Shown here in pieces: positions 1-7,986 of a stretch of 39,577 nucleotides of DNA. Positions within the stretch are counted from its first letter, which is position 1. Each line of letters begins with the position of its first letter. The notes beneath the pieces were generated by a model. It saw nothing but the letters and a program-made list of their open reading frames with translations. It was not told the origin of the DNA and did no database searches. The position numbers and the translations under genes were made by a program. This DNA comes from CBFHOS01 sp965657645 (GTDB lineage: Bacteria; Pseudomonadota; Alphaproteobacteria; Puniceispirillales; Puniceispirillaceae): the NCBI GenBank assembly GCA_965657645.1, contig CBFHOS010000017.1, positions 1-39,577 on the forward strand, read 5' to 3'.

Positions 1-825
1 AAATTCCTTTGCAAGAGCCGCATCCGTTGGCAGGATAATCTGGCAGTTAGCAGAGGCCGCCTTATCCATGATGGTCCGTGCAATATCGACCATTTCGGCC
101 TCTACCAATGACGCCCCCATCGCGTGACCTTTGGCCAGCAAGAATGTATTGGCCATGCCGCCGCCAAGAACAATTGCGTCAACCTTAGTCACAAGGTTTT
201 CCAGCACCGCTAGCTTTGTTGATACTTTCGCTCCGCCAACAACCGCCACCAACGGACGCTTGGGCTGGCTAAGCGCCGCATCAAGCGCCGATAATTCTGC
301 GCCGAGCGAGCGACCAGCCGCCGCCACGTCCATCATCCGCGGCAATGCCTCAACCGAGGCATGGGCACGATGTGTACAGGAAAATGCATCGCCAACATAA
401 ATGTCACCCAGCGCCGCCAGTGCCTCTGCAAAGGCGCTGTCATTGGCCTCCTCACCCGGATAAAAGCGCAGATTTTCCATCATCAGCACATCACCATCAC
501 CAAGGGCCGCAACCGCCGCAACACCGCCCGGTCCGGTTACATCTGGTTCAATCTTGATCTCACAGCCAAGCAATTCAGCCATATGCGCGGCCACTGGCGC
601 GATTGAAAACGCCGCCACGACTTCACCCTTTGGCCTGCCGAAATGCGTCAGGATAATGATCCGCGCTCCGGCCTCGCGCAATGCCTCAACCCCCGGCAAA
701 ATGCGGCGGATGCGGGTATCGTCACTAACCTTTCCGTCGGCCAATGGCACATTGATATCGAGACGGAGCAACACCCGCTTGCCAGCGACATCGCATTCAT
801 CAATAAACAAAAAAGGAGCTTTCAT
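1..825 (-). CDS. pgk: Phosphoglycerate kinase, 5' part (C-terminus cut by window edge)
   Basis: Phosphoglycerate kinase interconverts 1,3-bisphosphoglycerate + ADP and 3-phosphoglycerate + ATP in central carbon metabolism, in the cytoplasm. I translated this frame by hand: 275 codons are open from the ATG at 825 to base 1 with no stop, so the gene runs off the window. Visible signatures are the N-terminal RLDINVPL block (about residues 21-28) and LTHFGRPKG (about 60-68), which form the 3-phosphoglycerate site, then MENLRF, GDAFSCTHRAHAS and VVGGAKVSTK in the family order. The ATG is preceded by AGGA at a good distance. GDAFS is a slight variant of the more usual GDAFG. It is divergent from the GT9 gene. 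Full-length enzymes are about 390-400 residues, so roughly 120 residues are missing. Confidence 0.95.
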   Translation of the reverse strand, partial: MKAPFLFIDECDVAGKRVLLRLDINVPLADGKVSDDTRIRRILPGVEALREAGARIIILTHFGRPKGEVVAAFSIAPVAAHMAELLGCEIKIEPDVTGPGGVAAVAALGDGDVLMMENLRFYPGEEANDSAFAEALAALGDIYVGDAFSCTHRAHASVEALPRMMDVAAAGRSLGAELSALDAALSQPKRPLVAVVGGAKVSTKLAVLENLVTKVDAIVLGGGMANTFLLAKGHAMGASLVEAEMVDIARTIMDKAASANCQIILPTDAALAKEF

Positions 826-1019
826 TAGATTTTCCTGATATTAAGTATCCAGCAAGGCCAGTGACCCAGTTAATGACCGCGTTAATAATCTGGTGATCAA
901 TTGGCACAGCCGGAGTAGTAAGGCCCCGAAATATATCTGGTCCAAACTGCCTAGTGCAACCCTCATATTGCGGCCCTGTTTGGCACATTTGTTTTATTTA
1001 GTATTTTGTTTGGTTTTTT

Positions 1020-2180
1020 ATGGCAGTCCCCAGAACAGCAACGCGGTTAAACCCTGTCATATCACGGCCTGCTAAAGACGGCGCTAAAGCTGTTCCGTCA
1101 TCAAGCAATAGCGACCACGACATCACCCCAGATTATGGGCGCAGCATAGGTTTTGTTGCTGGCGGCATTGGCGACCAGATTTATCATTTAACGCAATTAC
1201 GCGCGCTAGCCAGCGCCAGCCAGAATGGCCGCATTGATATTGCCTGTATTCATCCCGCCCCGATTGGCAAGATGCTGGCGGGGTGCCGATGGGTTGGTGA
1301 CATTATTGATGCGCGAGGATGGCGGCGTTATCGGCCCGGTCTTGGTAAATCCGCATCCATTACCGCCCTCGCCGCTCGCAAATATGACAGCGCTTTTTTC
1401 ATGCATCGCTCTACCAGTTTCAAACTAGTCGCGCGGGCCGCCAAAATTCCAACGCGCATTGGCCTAACTGGCTCTTGGCTTGATCGGCTGATGCTCAATC
1501 ATGCACTGGATAATGCGGCTGGTGGGGAACGGCGTGCCCTGTGGGGACACCGGCCATTCATCGCGGCCATCGATGATTATGTTCTAAAGATGGGTTTGCG
1601 GCTAGATGATGACACGCCGCCCATAACCCCAACCGCCAACGCCAAGAAACAGGCTACGGCTATGATTGACGGTCTGGGTCAAAAACGCAAAAAACCACCT
1701 ATCATTATCGCCAATCTCTTTGCCCTTGATGATAACCGGCGCTGGCCAATTGATCAGGCAATACCAGTGATTGCCGATATTGCCGCGCGCACTGGCGCTA
1801 TATTTCTATTGAATGCGGGACCCGATGCCGCGGGTTATCATGATGCGGCAATGACGAGTTGGGCTGGGCTATGCCAAACACGCGGCGATATTGGCCTGCA
1901 TCAATTGGTTGATTGCCTGTTGCATGATCCCTCGATGGAAAAGGATGTCGGGCTATATCATCTGGCCGATTACTATATCGGTGTGGATAGCTTTACCGCT
2001 AACCTTGCCCTTAATTGCAATCTGCCGGCCGTGGTGCTATTCGCCAAGCAGGGGGATGTTCTGCAATATCGCTCGCGCATTGCCCCTGTCGCCGCCCCGA
2101 TTGAGGGACAAATCGGATCAATTGCCCCAGACGCGATTACAACAGCATTTCAAGGCCTATATCAGCCGTTGCCGGTATAA
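1020..2180 (+). CDS. Glycosyltransferase family 9 (heptosyltransferase-like)
   Basis: A 386-residue protein with the two-Rossmann layout of GT9/heptosyltransferase-like enzymes, which transfer sugars onto lipopolysaccharide or other surface glycans at the cytoplasmic face of the inner membrane. The first domain opens with SIGFVAGGIGDQI (about residues 42-54), the GT9 'GxGD' start. The second domain carries the late acceptor/nucleotide block YYIGVDSFTANLALNCNLP, matching the family's 'D(S/T)GxxHLA' region but with TAN in place of the usual His-containing triplet. The first ~40 residues are low-complexity and polar. No other in-frame start exists before the conserved core, and no clear Shine-Dalgarno precedes the ATG. 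Its 3' end overlaps the convergent DUF6165 gene by 19 bp. The acceptor sugar cannot be told from sequence. Confidence 0.75.
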   Translation: MAVPRTATRLNPVISRPAKDGAKAVPSSSNSDHDITPDYGRSIGFVAGGIGDQIYHLTQLRALASASQNGRIDIACIHPAPIGKMLAGCRWVGDIIDARGWRRYRPGLGKSASITALAARKYDSAFFMHRSTSFKLVARAAKIPTRIGLTGSWLDRLMLNHALDNAAGGERRALWGHRPFIAAIDDYVLKMGLRLDDDTPPITPTANAKKQATAMIDGLGQKRKKPPIIIANLFALDDNRRWPIDQAIPVIADIAARTGAIFLLNAGPDAAGYHDAAMTSWAGLCQTRGDIGLHQLVDCLLHDPSMEKDVGLYHLADYYIGVDSFTANLALNCNLPAVVLFAKQGDVLQYRSRIAPVAAPIEGQIGSIAPDAITTAFQGLYQPLPV

Positions 2181-2560
2181 TCCTCGTAGGATTTTTCTTC
2201 GACAAGGTCCGAACCAGTGGCCAGATTAATCCGCTTTTTGACATCGGCGCGGCGGTCATTGGTAACATAGACGGCGCGTGCCAAGGCGATGAACACCTCA
2301 CCAAAATTGCTCTCACGCTCTTGCTCGCGGATATCATCTTCGATTACCCACAATTCTTCATTGATCGATTTTAACTCTGCGATCAACACCTTGAGTTCAT
2401 CAGAGTCAAACGGGGGTCCTGCTACCAGCGGCTGCAATTGCGACAATTCGTTATGGATATTTTCTAGCTTGCCAGCATCGCTAATGCGCTCTGACTTGAT
2501 TTCCAGAATGGTAATCTTGTCAAGAACTTCGCCAGTTGATAATGGTACATGAATAAGCAT
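2162..2560 (-). CDS. DUF6165 family protein
   Basis: A 132-residue protein starting MLIHVPLSTGEVLDKITILEIK, resembling the DUF6165 family (short, mostly helical proteins with an N-terminal 'GE(L/V)LDKI(S/T)ILEIK' signature). I place the start at 2560 because AAGGA precedes this ATG and the family signature follows directly. An upstream in-frame start at 2617 would add 19 non-conserved residues and lacks a site. The central part is acidic and likely coiled (ELKSINEELWVIEDDIREQE). No catalytic motif is visible and no function is established. Genes of this family are sometimes found beside glycosyltransferases, and here it overlaps a GT9 gene tail-to-tail, so a surface-polysaccharide role is only a guess. 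Confidence 0.75.
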   Translation of the reverse strand: MLIHVPLSTGEVLDKITILEIKSERISDAGKLENIHNELSQLQPLVAGPPFDSDELKVLIAELKSINEELWVIEDDIREQERESNFGEVFIALARAVYVTNDRRADVKKRINLATGSDLVEEKSYEDYTGNG

Positions 2561-2680
2561 TAGGGATCCTTTTACATTCTTCTCCGACAATAAAGCTAAA
2601 TGTGGGTAAGCTATCAAGCTTTTTTACTCTATCCTGCATATAACAGCCAAAATGATCGCCATTTAGATGGAACCAGCGTG

Positions 2681-3400
2681 ATGCAATCACCGCCAAACAC
2701 GACCTATCCGAGCAAGGCCAGAGAATTCTGGCAAGGTGTCCGCGATGAAACACCCCTCATGCTGGCTGTGATCCCCTTTGGCCTTGTCTTTGGTGCGTTG
2801 GGATTGGCCGCCGGATTGGCCCCGCTTGAGGTGATCCTGCTATCCTCAATCGTTTTCGGCGGCGCTAGCCAAGTGATCTTCGCCCAGCTTTGGAGTTTAG
2901 GCACACCGGCCTTTGTCGTGGCTGGTTCGGTTGCCACGATAAATTTACGCCATGTTCTCTATAGCGCCTCGATCTCGCGGTATGTGCGCCATTTGCCGCT
3001 TGGGTGGCGGGTGCTTCTTGGCTATCTATTAACCGACGAGGCCTATGCCATTTCGATCAACCGGTTCCAGAATGGCCCACCATCGCCGCACAGTCATTAT
3101 CATCTATTGGGTACTGGCTTGACCCTGTGGGTTTGTTGGCAAGCCGCCACCATTATTGGCGTGATAGCCAGCAACAACATCCCTGAGAGCTGGTCACTTG
3201 GCTTTGCTATTCCGCTGACATTTATTGCCATTGTGGCCCCAGCGATTAAAAACCGAGCTGATATTGCCGCCTGTTTAACCGCTAGCATGATTGCCATTCT
3301 TGGTCAGGGCATGCCATGGAAAACATGGATCGTGGCCGCCGCCATCGGTGGTATTTTGGCTGGATGGCTGGTGCATCGGGCAAAAGCGAGGTCCGCATGA
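2681..3400 (+). CDS. azlC: AzlC family branched-chain amino acid exporter, large subunit
   Basis: AzlC pairs with the small AzlD/YgaH subunit to export branched-chain amino acids or their analogues across the inner membrane. The 239-residue product has the family opening GVRDETPLMLAVIPFGLVFGALGLAAGL, the FGGASQVIFAQL block and the INLRHVLYSASIS block. Hydrophobic segments are spread over the whole length, as expected for a multi-pass membrane protein. I chose the ATG at 2681 because conserved sequence begins about 15 residues later; the upstream extension to 2600 overlaps the divergent DUF6165 leader and has no homology-like content. The last codons overlap azlD by 4 bp (ATGA), indicating translational coupling. 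The substrate is not determinable. Confidence 0.9.
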   Translation: MQSPPNTTYPSKAREFWQGVRDETPLMLAVIPFGLVFGALGLAAGLAPLEVILLSSIVFGGASQVIFAQLWSLGTPAFVVAGSVATINLRHVLYSASISRYVRHLPLGWRVLLGYLLTDEAYAISINRFQNGPPSPHSHYHLLGTGLTLWVCWQAATIIGVIASNNIPESWSLGFAIPLTFIAIVAPAIKNRADIAACLTASMIAILGQGMPWKTWIVAAAIGGILAGWLVHRAKARSA

Positions 3401-3711
3401 TCTGGATTGTGATGATCATTGCCGGTTTGCTTAATTTTGCCTCACGCTTTGTGATGCTGTCCGGCCTTGCCCCAGCCAAACTCCCGGAGAAACTCGAAGA
3501 GGCGCTGCATTTTGTGCCGATCGCGGTGTTATCTGCGATCATTGTCCCCAGCGTTTTGATCGGCGATACAGGTAGCGTGGTTTTCGCCGATAACCCGCGC
3601 CTGCCAGCCGCCATAATGGCTGTGGTGGTCGCTCTTATCACCCGCTCGGTGATTTTCACGATCGCCGCTGGCTTGGCGACGCTATGGCTTTTGAAATGGT
3701 TGGTCTATTAG
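3397..3711 (+). CDS. azlD: AzlD family branched-chain amino acid exporter, small subunit
   Basis: A 104-residue hydrophobic protein starting MIWIVMIIAGLLNFASRF, with the AzlD pattern: an N-terminal membrane helix, the amphipathic stretch LPEKLEEALHFVPIAVLSAIIVP, then further helices (PAAIMAVVVALITRSVIFTI). It partners with AzlC. The ATG at 3397 lies inside the azlC stop (ATGA), so both subunits are probably made in stoichiometric amounts from one transcript. The longer in-frame ORF from 3316 would overlap azlC by 85 bp and is unlikely. The gene ends 17 bp before the convergent GAF-domain gene. Confidence 0.9.
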   Translation: MIWIVMIIAGLLNFASRFVMLSGLAPAKLPEKLEEALHFVPIAVLSAIIVPSVLIGDTGSVVFADNPRLPAAIMAVVVALITRSVIFTIAAGLATLWLLKWLVY

Positions 3712-3728
3712 CCAGACAAAGCCGCCCT

Positions 3729-4193
3729 CTATGATCCGGCAAATAGCCGCGCCAGCATTGGCTCTAATGCGTCCACATCGCGCTTGGTGAAAAAGGCGGG
3801 CCTGTCGGAATCGATATCCAGCACCCCGATCAACGCCCCATCATTATCCCAAACAGGAATAACCAATTCCGATTTTGTACTGGATGCACAGGCGATATGA
3901 CCGGGGAATGCATCAACATCATCGACCAGCTGGGTTTTGCCGGTTCTGGCCGCGGCCCCGCACACACCCTTGTCAAACGGGATGGTGAGACACCCATGCC
4001 CTCCCTGATAGGGGCCGATCTTTAACATATTCGGCGCGGTCACACGGTAAAACCCGACCCAGTCGAAACCATCGATCCGGTTGTATAATTCGCATGAGAT
4101 GGTCGCCATTAGGGCTATGGGATCGTCTTCACCACTACAGACAGCCTCGATTACGGCCATAATTTCTGGATAATCGTCTCGTTGGTCAGCCAT
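3729..4193 (-). CDS. msrC: Free methionine-(R)-sulfoxide reductase (GAF domain)
   Basis: Cytoplasmic GAF-fold enzyme that reduces free L-methionine-R-sulfoxide to methionine with thioredoxin-like donors. The 154-residue product aligns by eye with E. coli MsrC: WVGFYR, the LKIGPYQGGHGC block, IPFDKGVCGAA and HIACASSTKSELVIP, then LIGVLDIDS. The three functional cysteines are visible at about residues 68, 78 and 102. The best start is the ATG at 4193, which overlaps the 3' end of the upstream pterin dehydratase gene by 8 bp; ATGs at 4205 and 4211 are alternatives. The overlap implies co-transcription with phhB. A simple GAF sensor is the alternative call, but the three Cys in the right places argue for the reductase. 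Confidence 0.88.
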   Translation of the reverse strand: MADQRDDYPEIMAVIEAVCSGEDDPIALMATISCELYNRIDGFDWVGFYRVTAPNMLKIGPYQGGHGCLTIPFDKGVCGAAARTGKTQLVDDVDAFPGHIACASSTKSELVIPVWDNDGALIGVLDIDSDRPAFFTKRDVDALEPMLARLFAGS

Positions 4194-4491
4194 TCCAATT
4201 CTCATCTGCATAGCGGTTACATTGCCGCATCAACTTAAGATCAAGATCGGACACGCCGCCCTGTGAATGGGTAGTCCAGCGCACCGTGACCTTGTTATAA
4301 ACATTCGACCATTCGGGATGATGATTGGCGCGTTCAGCCGCCAGCGCAACCCGCGACATAAAACCAAAGGCTTGGTTAAAGCCGGTAAAGGTGAAATCAC
4401 GCTCAAAACCACTTTTATCAGCCGACAAATGCCAATCCGGCATATCCTCAACCGCCTTTTGCAGTTCAGTTTCAGTTAGTTTCTGTGCCAT
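4186..4491 (-). CDS. phhB: 4a-hydroxytetrahydrobiopterin dehydratase (pterin-4a-carbinolamine dehydratase)
   Basis: Dehydrates 4a-hydroxytetrahydropterin, regenerating cofactor for aromatic amino acid hydroxylases; in bacteria lacking those enzymes it can serve pterin-related cofactor metabolism. The 101-residue size is typical. Key residues are visible: the ERANHHPEW motif (residues 53-61, catalytic His57 and His58) and WTTHSQGGVSDLD with His75. W20 and F42-F44 fit the core. I start at 4491, where conserved sequence begins (MAQKLTETEL); the longer ORF to 4572 would run into the divergent flavodoxin promoter region. No phenylalanine hydroxylase is present in this window. Confidence 0.93.
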   Translation of the reverse strand: MAQKLTETELQKAVEDMPDWHLSADKSGFERDFTFTGFNQAFGFMSRVALAAERANHHPEWSNVYNKVTVRWTTHSQGGVSDLDLKLMRQCNRYADENWNG

Positions 4492-4565
4492 ATTATCGCT
4501 CTTCTGTCCAAACCGGCCATTCGCTAGCACCGGTAAGGCGCAACTATAATCAAAGATCCTGCCCC

Positions 4566-5030
4566 ATGACAAAAAATTTGCTGATCATCGCCCACGCCCC
4601 ATCAAAAAACACCCGTATGCTCGCCAAGGCGGCTTTGTTGGGGGCAAGCCATCCCGATATCGGCGAGGTCAATGTGATGGCCATGTCGCCGTTTGATGTG
4701 CGGGTAGAGGAATTGGAAAAAGCCGATGGGGTGATTATCGGCACTACCGAGAATATTGGCTATATGGCGGGTGCAACCAAGGATATGTTTGACCGCTGCT
4801 ACAATGATTGGCTCGATCAAAAACAAGGCATGCCAGTCGCCTTTTACATCCGCGCGGGTCTCGATGGTACCGCCACAAAGAACGCCCTCACCGCCATTAG
4901 CAACGCCCAGAAATGGCGGATGATTGCCGAACCGTTAATCCTGCATGGGGAATGGCAGGACAGCTATCAAGAAGAAGTCAGGGATCTGGCGATAGGATTT
5001 GCAATGGGTCTGGAAGACGGCATTTTCTAG
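4566..5030 (+). CDS. Flavodoxin-fold / NADPH-dependent FMN reductase-like protein
   Basis: A 154-residue protein with flavodoxin-like order. A beta strand (KNLLIIAHAPSKNTRML) leads into a phosphate-binding loop of the S/T-x-N-T type. ADGVIIGTTENIGYMAGATKDMFDRC follows, corresponding to the second FMN-contact region (GTPEYxxxxxxxLKxFxDR in relatives). Then comes PVAFYIRAGLDGTAT. It probably binds FMN and acts as a small cytoplasmic oxidoreductase, but partner and substrate are unknown. I start at 4566, which puts the first beta strand at the N-terminus; the upstream in-frame ATG at 4485 overlaps the divergent phhB. It is monocistronic by position and convergent with the copper chaperone gene. 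Confidence 0.75.
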   Translation: MTKNLLIIAHAPSKNTRMLAKAALLGASHPDIGEVNVMAMSPFDVRVEELEKADGVIIGTTENIGYMAGATKDMFDRCYNDWLDQKQGMPVAFYIRAGLDGTATKNALTAISNAQKWRMIAEPLILHGEWQDSYQEEVRDLAIGFAMGLEDGIF

Positions 5031-5050
5031 CGTAGACCGAAATAAATATC

Positions 5051-5566
5051 CTAATTATGCCCAGCGTGCAGATCGCCTGGACGTTTTACAATTGCGTTAA
5101 TCACCACCTTGCCAGCATTGGCAAAAGTGAGGGTTAAGCTATACTCGCTATCGGGCGCCAGCGCGTCTTTAACGCCCATAAACATCATATGCTTGCCGCC
5201 GGGCTCTAGCATTAAACGGCCACCCGCCGGAATGACCGCGCCATTTGGCATCGGCCGCATTTTCATCACACCGTCATCGTTTTCCATCGTATGGATTTCA
5301 GACATTTTGGCAAAGGGCGCCGACACCGAGATCAGACGATCATCGCTTTTGCCATTATTGGTGATGGTGACATAGCCACCTGTCGCGGTCATCGACCCAA
5401 CAGTTGCCCGGATTTTTGCCTCACCAATAACCAGATCACCGGCTTTATGGCCATGCTCGCCCATCGCGCTGGCAATGCCACTAGTCGCAATGATTGCCGC
5501 CAAAACACCAGCGAAAACCAAGCCAGCAACATTGTTCAAGACTTTTTTCAAAGACGCCATATTCAT
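5051..5566 (-). CDS. Periplasmic copper chaperone PCu(A)C (DUF461)
   Basis: Periplasmic Cu(I) chaperone that helps assemble the CuA site of cytochrome c oxidase. The 171-residue product has a signal peptide (positively charged start, hydrophobic stretch to about residue 34 ending in ASA). The conserved copper site is His92, Met103, His126 and Met128 within IHTMENDDGVMKMRP and GGKHMMFMG. A His-rich segment (GEHGHK) just after the signal peptide and a C-terminal HAGHN could add metal affinity. It lies 27 bp downstream of the hydroxy-acid dehydrogenase gene on the same strand, so it is probably the last gene of the cytochrome c / dehydrogenase cluster, which fits a respiratory theme. Confidence 0.9.
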   Translation of the reverse strand: MNMASLKKVLNNVAGLVFAGVLAAIIATSGIASAMGEHGHKAGDLVIGEAKIRATVGSMTATGGYVTITNNGKSDDRLISVSAPFAKMSEIHTMENDDGVMKMRPMPNGAVIPAGGRLMLEPGGKHMMFMGVKDALAPDSEYSLTLTFANAGKVVINAIVKRPGDLHAGHN

Positions 5567-5593
5567 ATCTAATCTCTTGTTTTACATGGAATA

Positions 5594-6751
5594 TTAAGAA
5601 AGATCGGTCTCGCTCTCACGAAGATCAGCGATTGAGCGATGCCCCAATTGCGCCATCACATCTCGAATTTCTTCAAGCAATATTGCCGCCGCATGGTCGC
5701 CTCCTTTAGCACCAAGCGCGGCAACTGCATACATAAATGATCGTCCCAGCATGACAAAATCGGCACCTCTGGCGAGGGCCCGGACCACATCAAGACCGGA
5801 TCGAATACCGCTATCTACAATCAACGGCACATCGGGCCCGACAATGGCGCGTATGTGCGGCAATTGTTCCAGCGGTTGTGGGGCGGCGTCCAACTGGCGG
5901 CCGCCATGGTTGGATACGATCAATCCGTTAACGCCCATATTTATGGCCCGCGCCGCATCCTGTCCATGCAACACGCCTTTCAACAGCAGATTGCCCTTCC
6001 ACAATTTACGAATGCCTGCGAGATAATCCCAATCCAGCGATCCGTTCAATTGCTCGCCAATGAATTTTGTAATGCTCATCGCGCCATTGTTGCTTGAATA
6101 TGGCTCTAGGTTACGGAACCGCGCACCACCATTTAGCAAGGTGCGGATGGCCCATTCTGGGCGCATTGCGCTCTGCCATATTACCCGCGGCGAGAATGCG
6201 GAATTACCGCGACTGCCGAGCGGGGCACCGGCAATGCGCATGCGTTCACGGCGGCTTGGTGATGGTACATCGGCGGTCACAACAAGGGTTTTGACACCAG
6301 CTTTTTCTGCACGCCGCAATAAATCTGCGCATAATTCGCGGTCATGCGGTGCATATAGCTGGAACCATGTCATGTCGCCGCCGACCTTTGCCACGCGTTC
6401 TATCGAGTCACCGGCAACGGTGCTTAGCGTATAGGGAAACCGGTTTGCCTTGGCGCTTGATGCCAGAATTTGTTCAGCGCCCGGCCAGATCATCGAGGCC
6501 AGCCCTATCGGGGCAACGCCAAATGGTGCGTCAAATTTTTTGCCAAACAATGACACGCTGATATCGGCATTAACCCGCCCCCGCAAAAATTGCGGGGTTA
6601 GCTTGATTGATTCAAAATAACGGCGGTTTTCATCTTTGGCTTCGTCTTGACCAGTGCCCGAATCCAGATAAGCAAAAACAAAGGCAGGAATCCGACGACG
6701 CGCAGTCTCTTCCATATCGGTAAGACGCGGATATTTGTTCATCAAATCCAT
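5594..6751 (-). CDS. FMN-dependent alpha-hydroxy-acid dehydrogenase (LldD/MdlB family)
   Basis: Oxidises an L-2-hydroxy acid (such as lactate or mandelate) to the 2-keto acid using FMN, passing electrons to quinone or cytochrome. The 385-residue TIM-barrel protein shows the family's active-site series: FAYLDSG near the N-terminus, WFQLYAPHDRE (Tyr), SRRERMR (Arg), LLLKGVLHGQDA (Lys), SNHGGRQLD (catalytic His and Arg) and the phosphate-binding DSGIRSGLDVVRALARGADFVMLGR. The ERMRIAG variant and GSRGNSAFSP segment differ from the typical lactate 'RDxRN' and look more like mandelate-dehydrogenase relatives. AGAGGT precedes the ATG by 8 bp. A cytochrome c gene lies 37 bp upstream on the same strand, suggesting a soluble electron acceptor. 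Confidence 0.9.
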   Translation of the reverse strand: MDLMNKYPRLTDMEETARRRIPAFVFAYLDSGTGQDEAKDENRRYFESIKLTPQFLRGRVNADISVSLFGKKFDAPFGVAPIGLASMIWPGAEQILASSAKANRFPYTLSTVAGDSIERVAKVGGDMTWFQLYAPHDRELCADLLRRAEKAGVKTLVVTADVPSPSRRERMRIAGAPLGSRGNSAFSPRVIWQSAMRPEWAIRTLLNGGARFRNLEPYSSNNGAMSITKFIGEQLNGSLDWDYLAGIRKLWKGNLLLKGVLHGQDAARAINMGVNGLIVSNHGGRQLDAAPQPLEQLPHIRAIVGPDVPLIVDSGIRSGLDVVRALARGADFVMLGRSFMYAVAALGAKGGDHAAAILLEEIRDVMAQLGHRSIADLRESETDLS

Positions 6752-6788
6752 AGATAGCTACCTCTGGCCGAAAACCCAAGCTAAGAGG

Positions 6789-7184
6789 TTAGTTTACGCT
6801 CTTCAAATAGGCTATGATATTTTCGATGTCAGCATCCTTTTTAAGTCCGGCAAACGCCATTTTCGTGCCTTTGACGAACTTTTTGGGTGCTTTGAGATAG
6901 GCGGCCATAGTTGCCTCATCCCAGATCAGACCAGATTCTTTCATCGCTTTGGAATATTTGAACCCCTCGATGCTACCGGCTGGACGGTTGATCACATTAA
7001 CCAGATGAGGACCGGTCTTATTCTTTTCCTTATCCACATAGTGACAGGCTTTGCATTTCTTGAAGGTCTTTTCACCTTTGGCCACATCGCCAGCATGCGC
7101 CGCACTTGTCATCATCAGGCCAAGGCCAAGTACCGCCGCGCCAATGATCCGGGCAGACGTCTTTTGAAGGGTGGTCTTCATCAT
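6789..7184 (-). CDS. Class I cytochrome c (c2-like), periplasmic
   Basis: A 131-residue mono-haem cytochrome c. A Sec signal peptide (hydrophobic core about residues 13-28, cleavage after AHA near 31) precedes the haem-binding CKACH (Cys44, Cys47, His48). The axial Met is probably Met109 in KGTKMAFAG, and GPHLVNVINRPAG is the class I Pro loop. It shuttles electrons in the periplasm, for example from the bc1 complex or a dehydrogenase to an oxidase. It is the first gene of a minus-strand cluster with the hydroxy-acid dehydrogenase and the copper chaperone, and ccmE, needed for haem attachment, is divergent. Confidence 0.92.
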   Translation of the reverse strand: MMKTTLQKTSARIIGAAVLGLGLMMTSAAHAGDVAKGEKTFKKCKACHYVDKEKNKTGPHLVNVINRPAGSIEGFKYSKAMKESGLIWDEATMAAYLKAPKKFVKGTKMAFAGLKKDADIENIIAYLKSVN

Positions 7185-7436
7185 ATCGTAATCCTATCGC
7201 CCAATCGGGCCAGAAAATGCAATTCAACAAATCGAGGCTTACCCTGGCGGTTTTACCTGCCGTTGGCTGGGTCTATTATAACTGTTGAAACCACTTAGTT
7301 ACAAGCCCGCCTTGATCACTGCGCCAACTTGTCGCTTGATAAAATTATGGCAATCACCACGCCGCACTCTTGCAAGCTGGATAATGGTGGCTTAGGTAGA
7401 CATCGGGCGTTAGTGACGCTCCTGCGCCAGCCCGAA

Positions 7437-7464
7437 CAAATAAGGTTTTATCCAAATAAGGTTT
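7437..7464. repeat. 12-bp direct repeat in the ccmE leader, duplicating its ribosome-binding region
   Basis: The sequence caaataaggttt occurs at 7437-7448 and again at 7453-7464, just upstream of the ccmE ATG at 7470. The second copy supplies the AAGG that serves as Shine-Dalgarno. The rest of the 285-bp gap between the cytochrome gene and ccmE (7185-7469) shows no gene; it must hold the two divergent promoters, but I could not place convincing -35/-10 boxes. Confidence 0.5.
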
Positions 7465-7469
7465 CATCA

Positions 7470-7925
7470 ATGTCGCCAAAGCAAAAACGATTAGCCTCAA
7501 TTGCCGCAATCGCCGCCCTTTTAGGCATTGCGGTGGCATTAGTGCTGGGCGCATTACGCGATAATATCGTATTTTTCTACACCCCGTCCGAATTGGGTGA
7601 GGTATCGCCAAACACCCAGATACGGCTAGGCGGCATGGTCGAAGATGGTAGTGTGACAATTGACGGCTTGATATCGGTATTCACCATTTCCGACGGTACG
7701 GCATCGATCGATGTTCGGTATGACAACGCCCTGCCCAGCCTATTCCGCGAGGGCCAAGGCGTCGTGGTTGAGGGCAAAATTGTCAATGGTGCATTGGTTG
7801 CCAGTAATGTTCTGGCCAAGCATGACGAGACCTATATGCCCAAGGAAATAGCCGACAGCCTCAAAGAACAAGGCGTTTGGCAGGGCGGCGAATACCAAGG
7901 TGGCGAATATAAGAGCGCCGAATAA
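7470..7925 (+). CDS. ccmE: Cytochrome c maturation haem chaperone CcmE
   Basis: Membrane-anchored periplasmic chaperone that covalently holds haem via a histidine before transfer to apocytochrome c by CcmFH. The 151-residue product has an N-terminal anchor (about residues 8-27), the RDNIVFFYTP and IRLGGMVEDGSV blocks, and the haem-binding VLAKHDETYMPKE with His118 and Tyr122. The ATG at 7470 has AAGG upstream and gives the normal N-terminus; the longer ORF from 7329 is not family-like. The C-terminus after GVWQ is an unusual tail rich in GGEY repeats, produced by a local tandem duplication that also covers the stop codon. The other ccm genes are not adjacent, which is atypical, as ccmE is commonly grouped with ccmF/H. 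Confidence 0.95.
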   Translation: MSPKQKRLASIAAIAALLGIAVALVLGALRDNIVFFYTPSELGEVSPNTQIRLGGMVEDGSVTIDGLISVFTISDGTASIDVRYDNALPSLFREGQGVVVEGKIVNGALVASNVLAKHDETYMPKEIADSLKEQGVWQGGEYQGGEYKSAE

Positions 7926-7957
7926 ATGGCTGGCGAATATAAGAGCGCCGAATAAAT
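7901..7957. repeat. 30-bp tandem duplication over the ccmE stop codon
   Basis: A 27-bp block beginning tggcgaatataagagc is perfectly repeated at 7901-7927 and 7931-7957, a 30-bp period. The first copy encodes the last residues of CcmE and its TAA; the second lies beyond the stop. An imperfect older copy (gcggcgaatacc) lies just upstream within the coding sequence. The perfect identity suggests a recent slippage or duplication event. Confidence 0.85.
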
Positions 7958-7986
7958 AGGCGGCAAACAATAGAGCCTGACACTGT

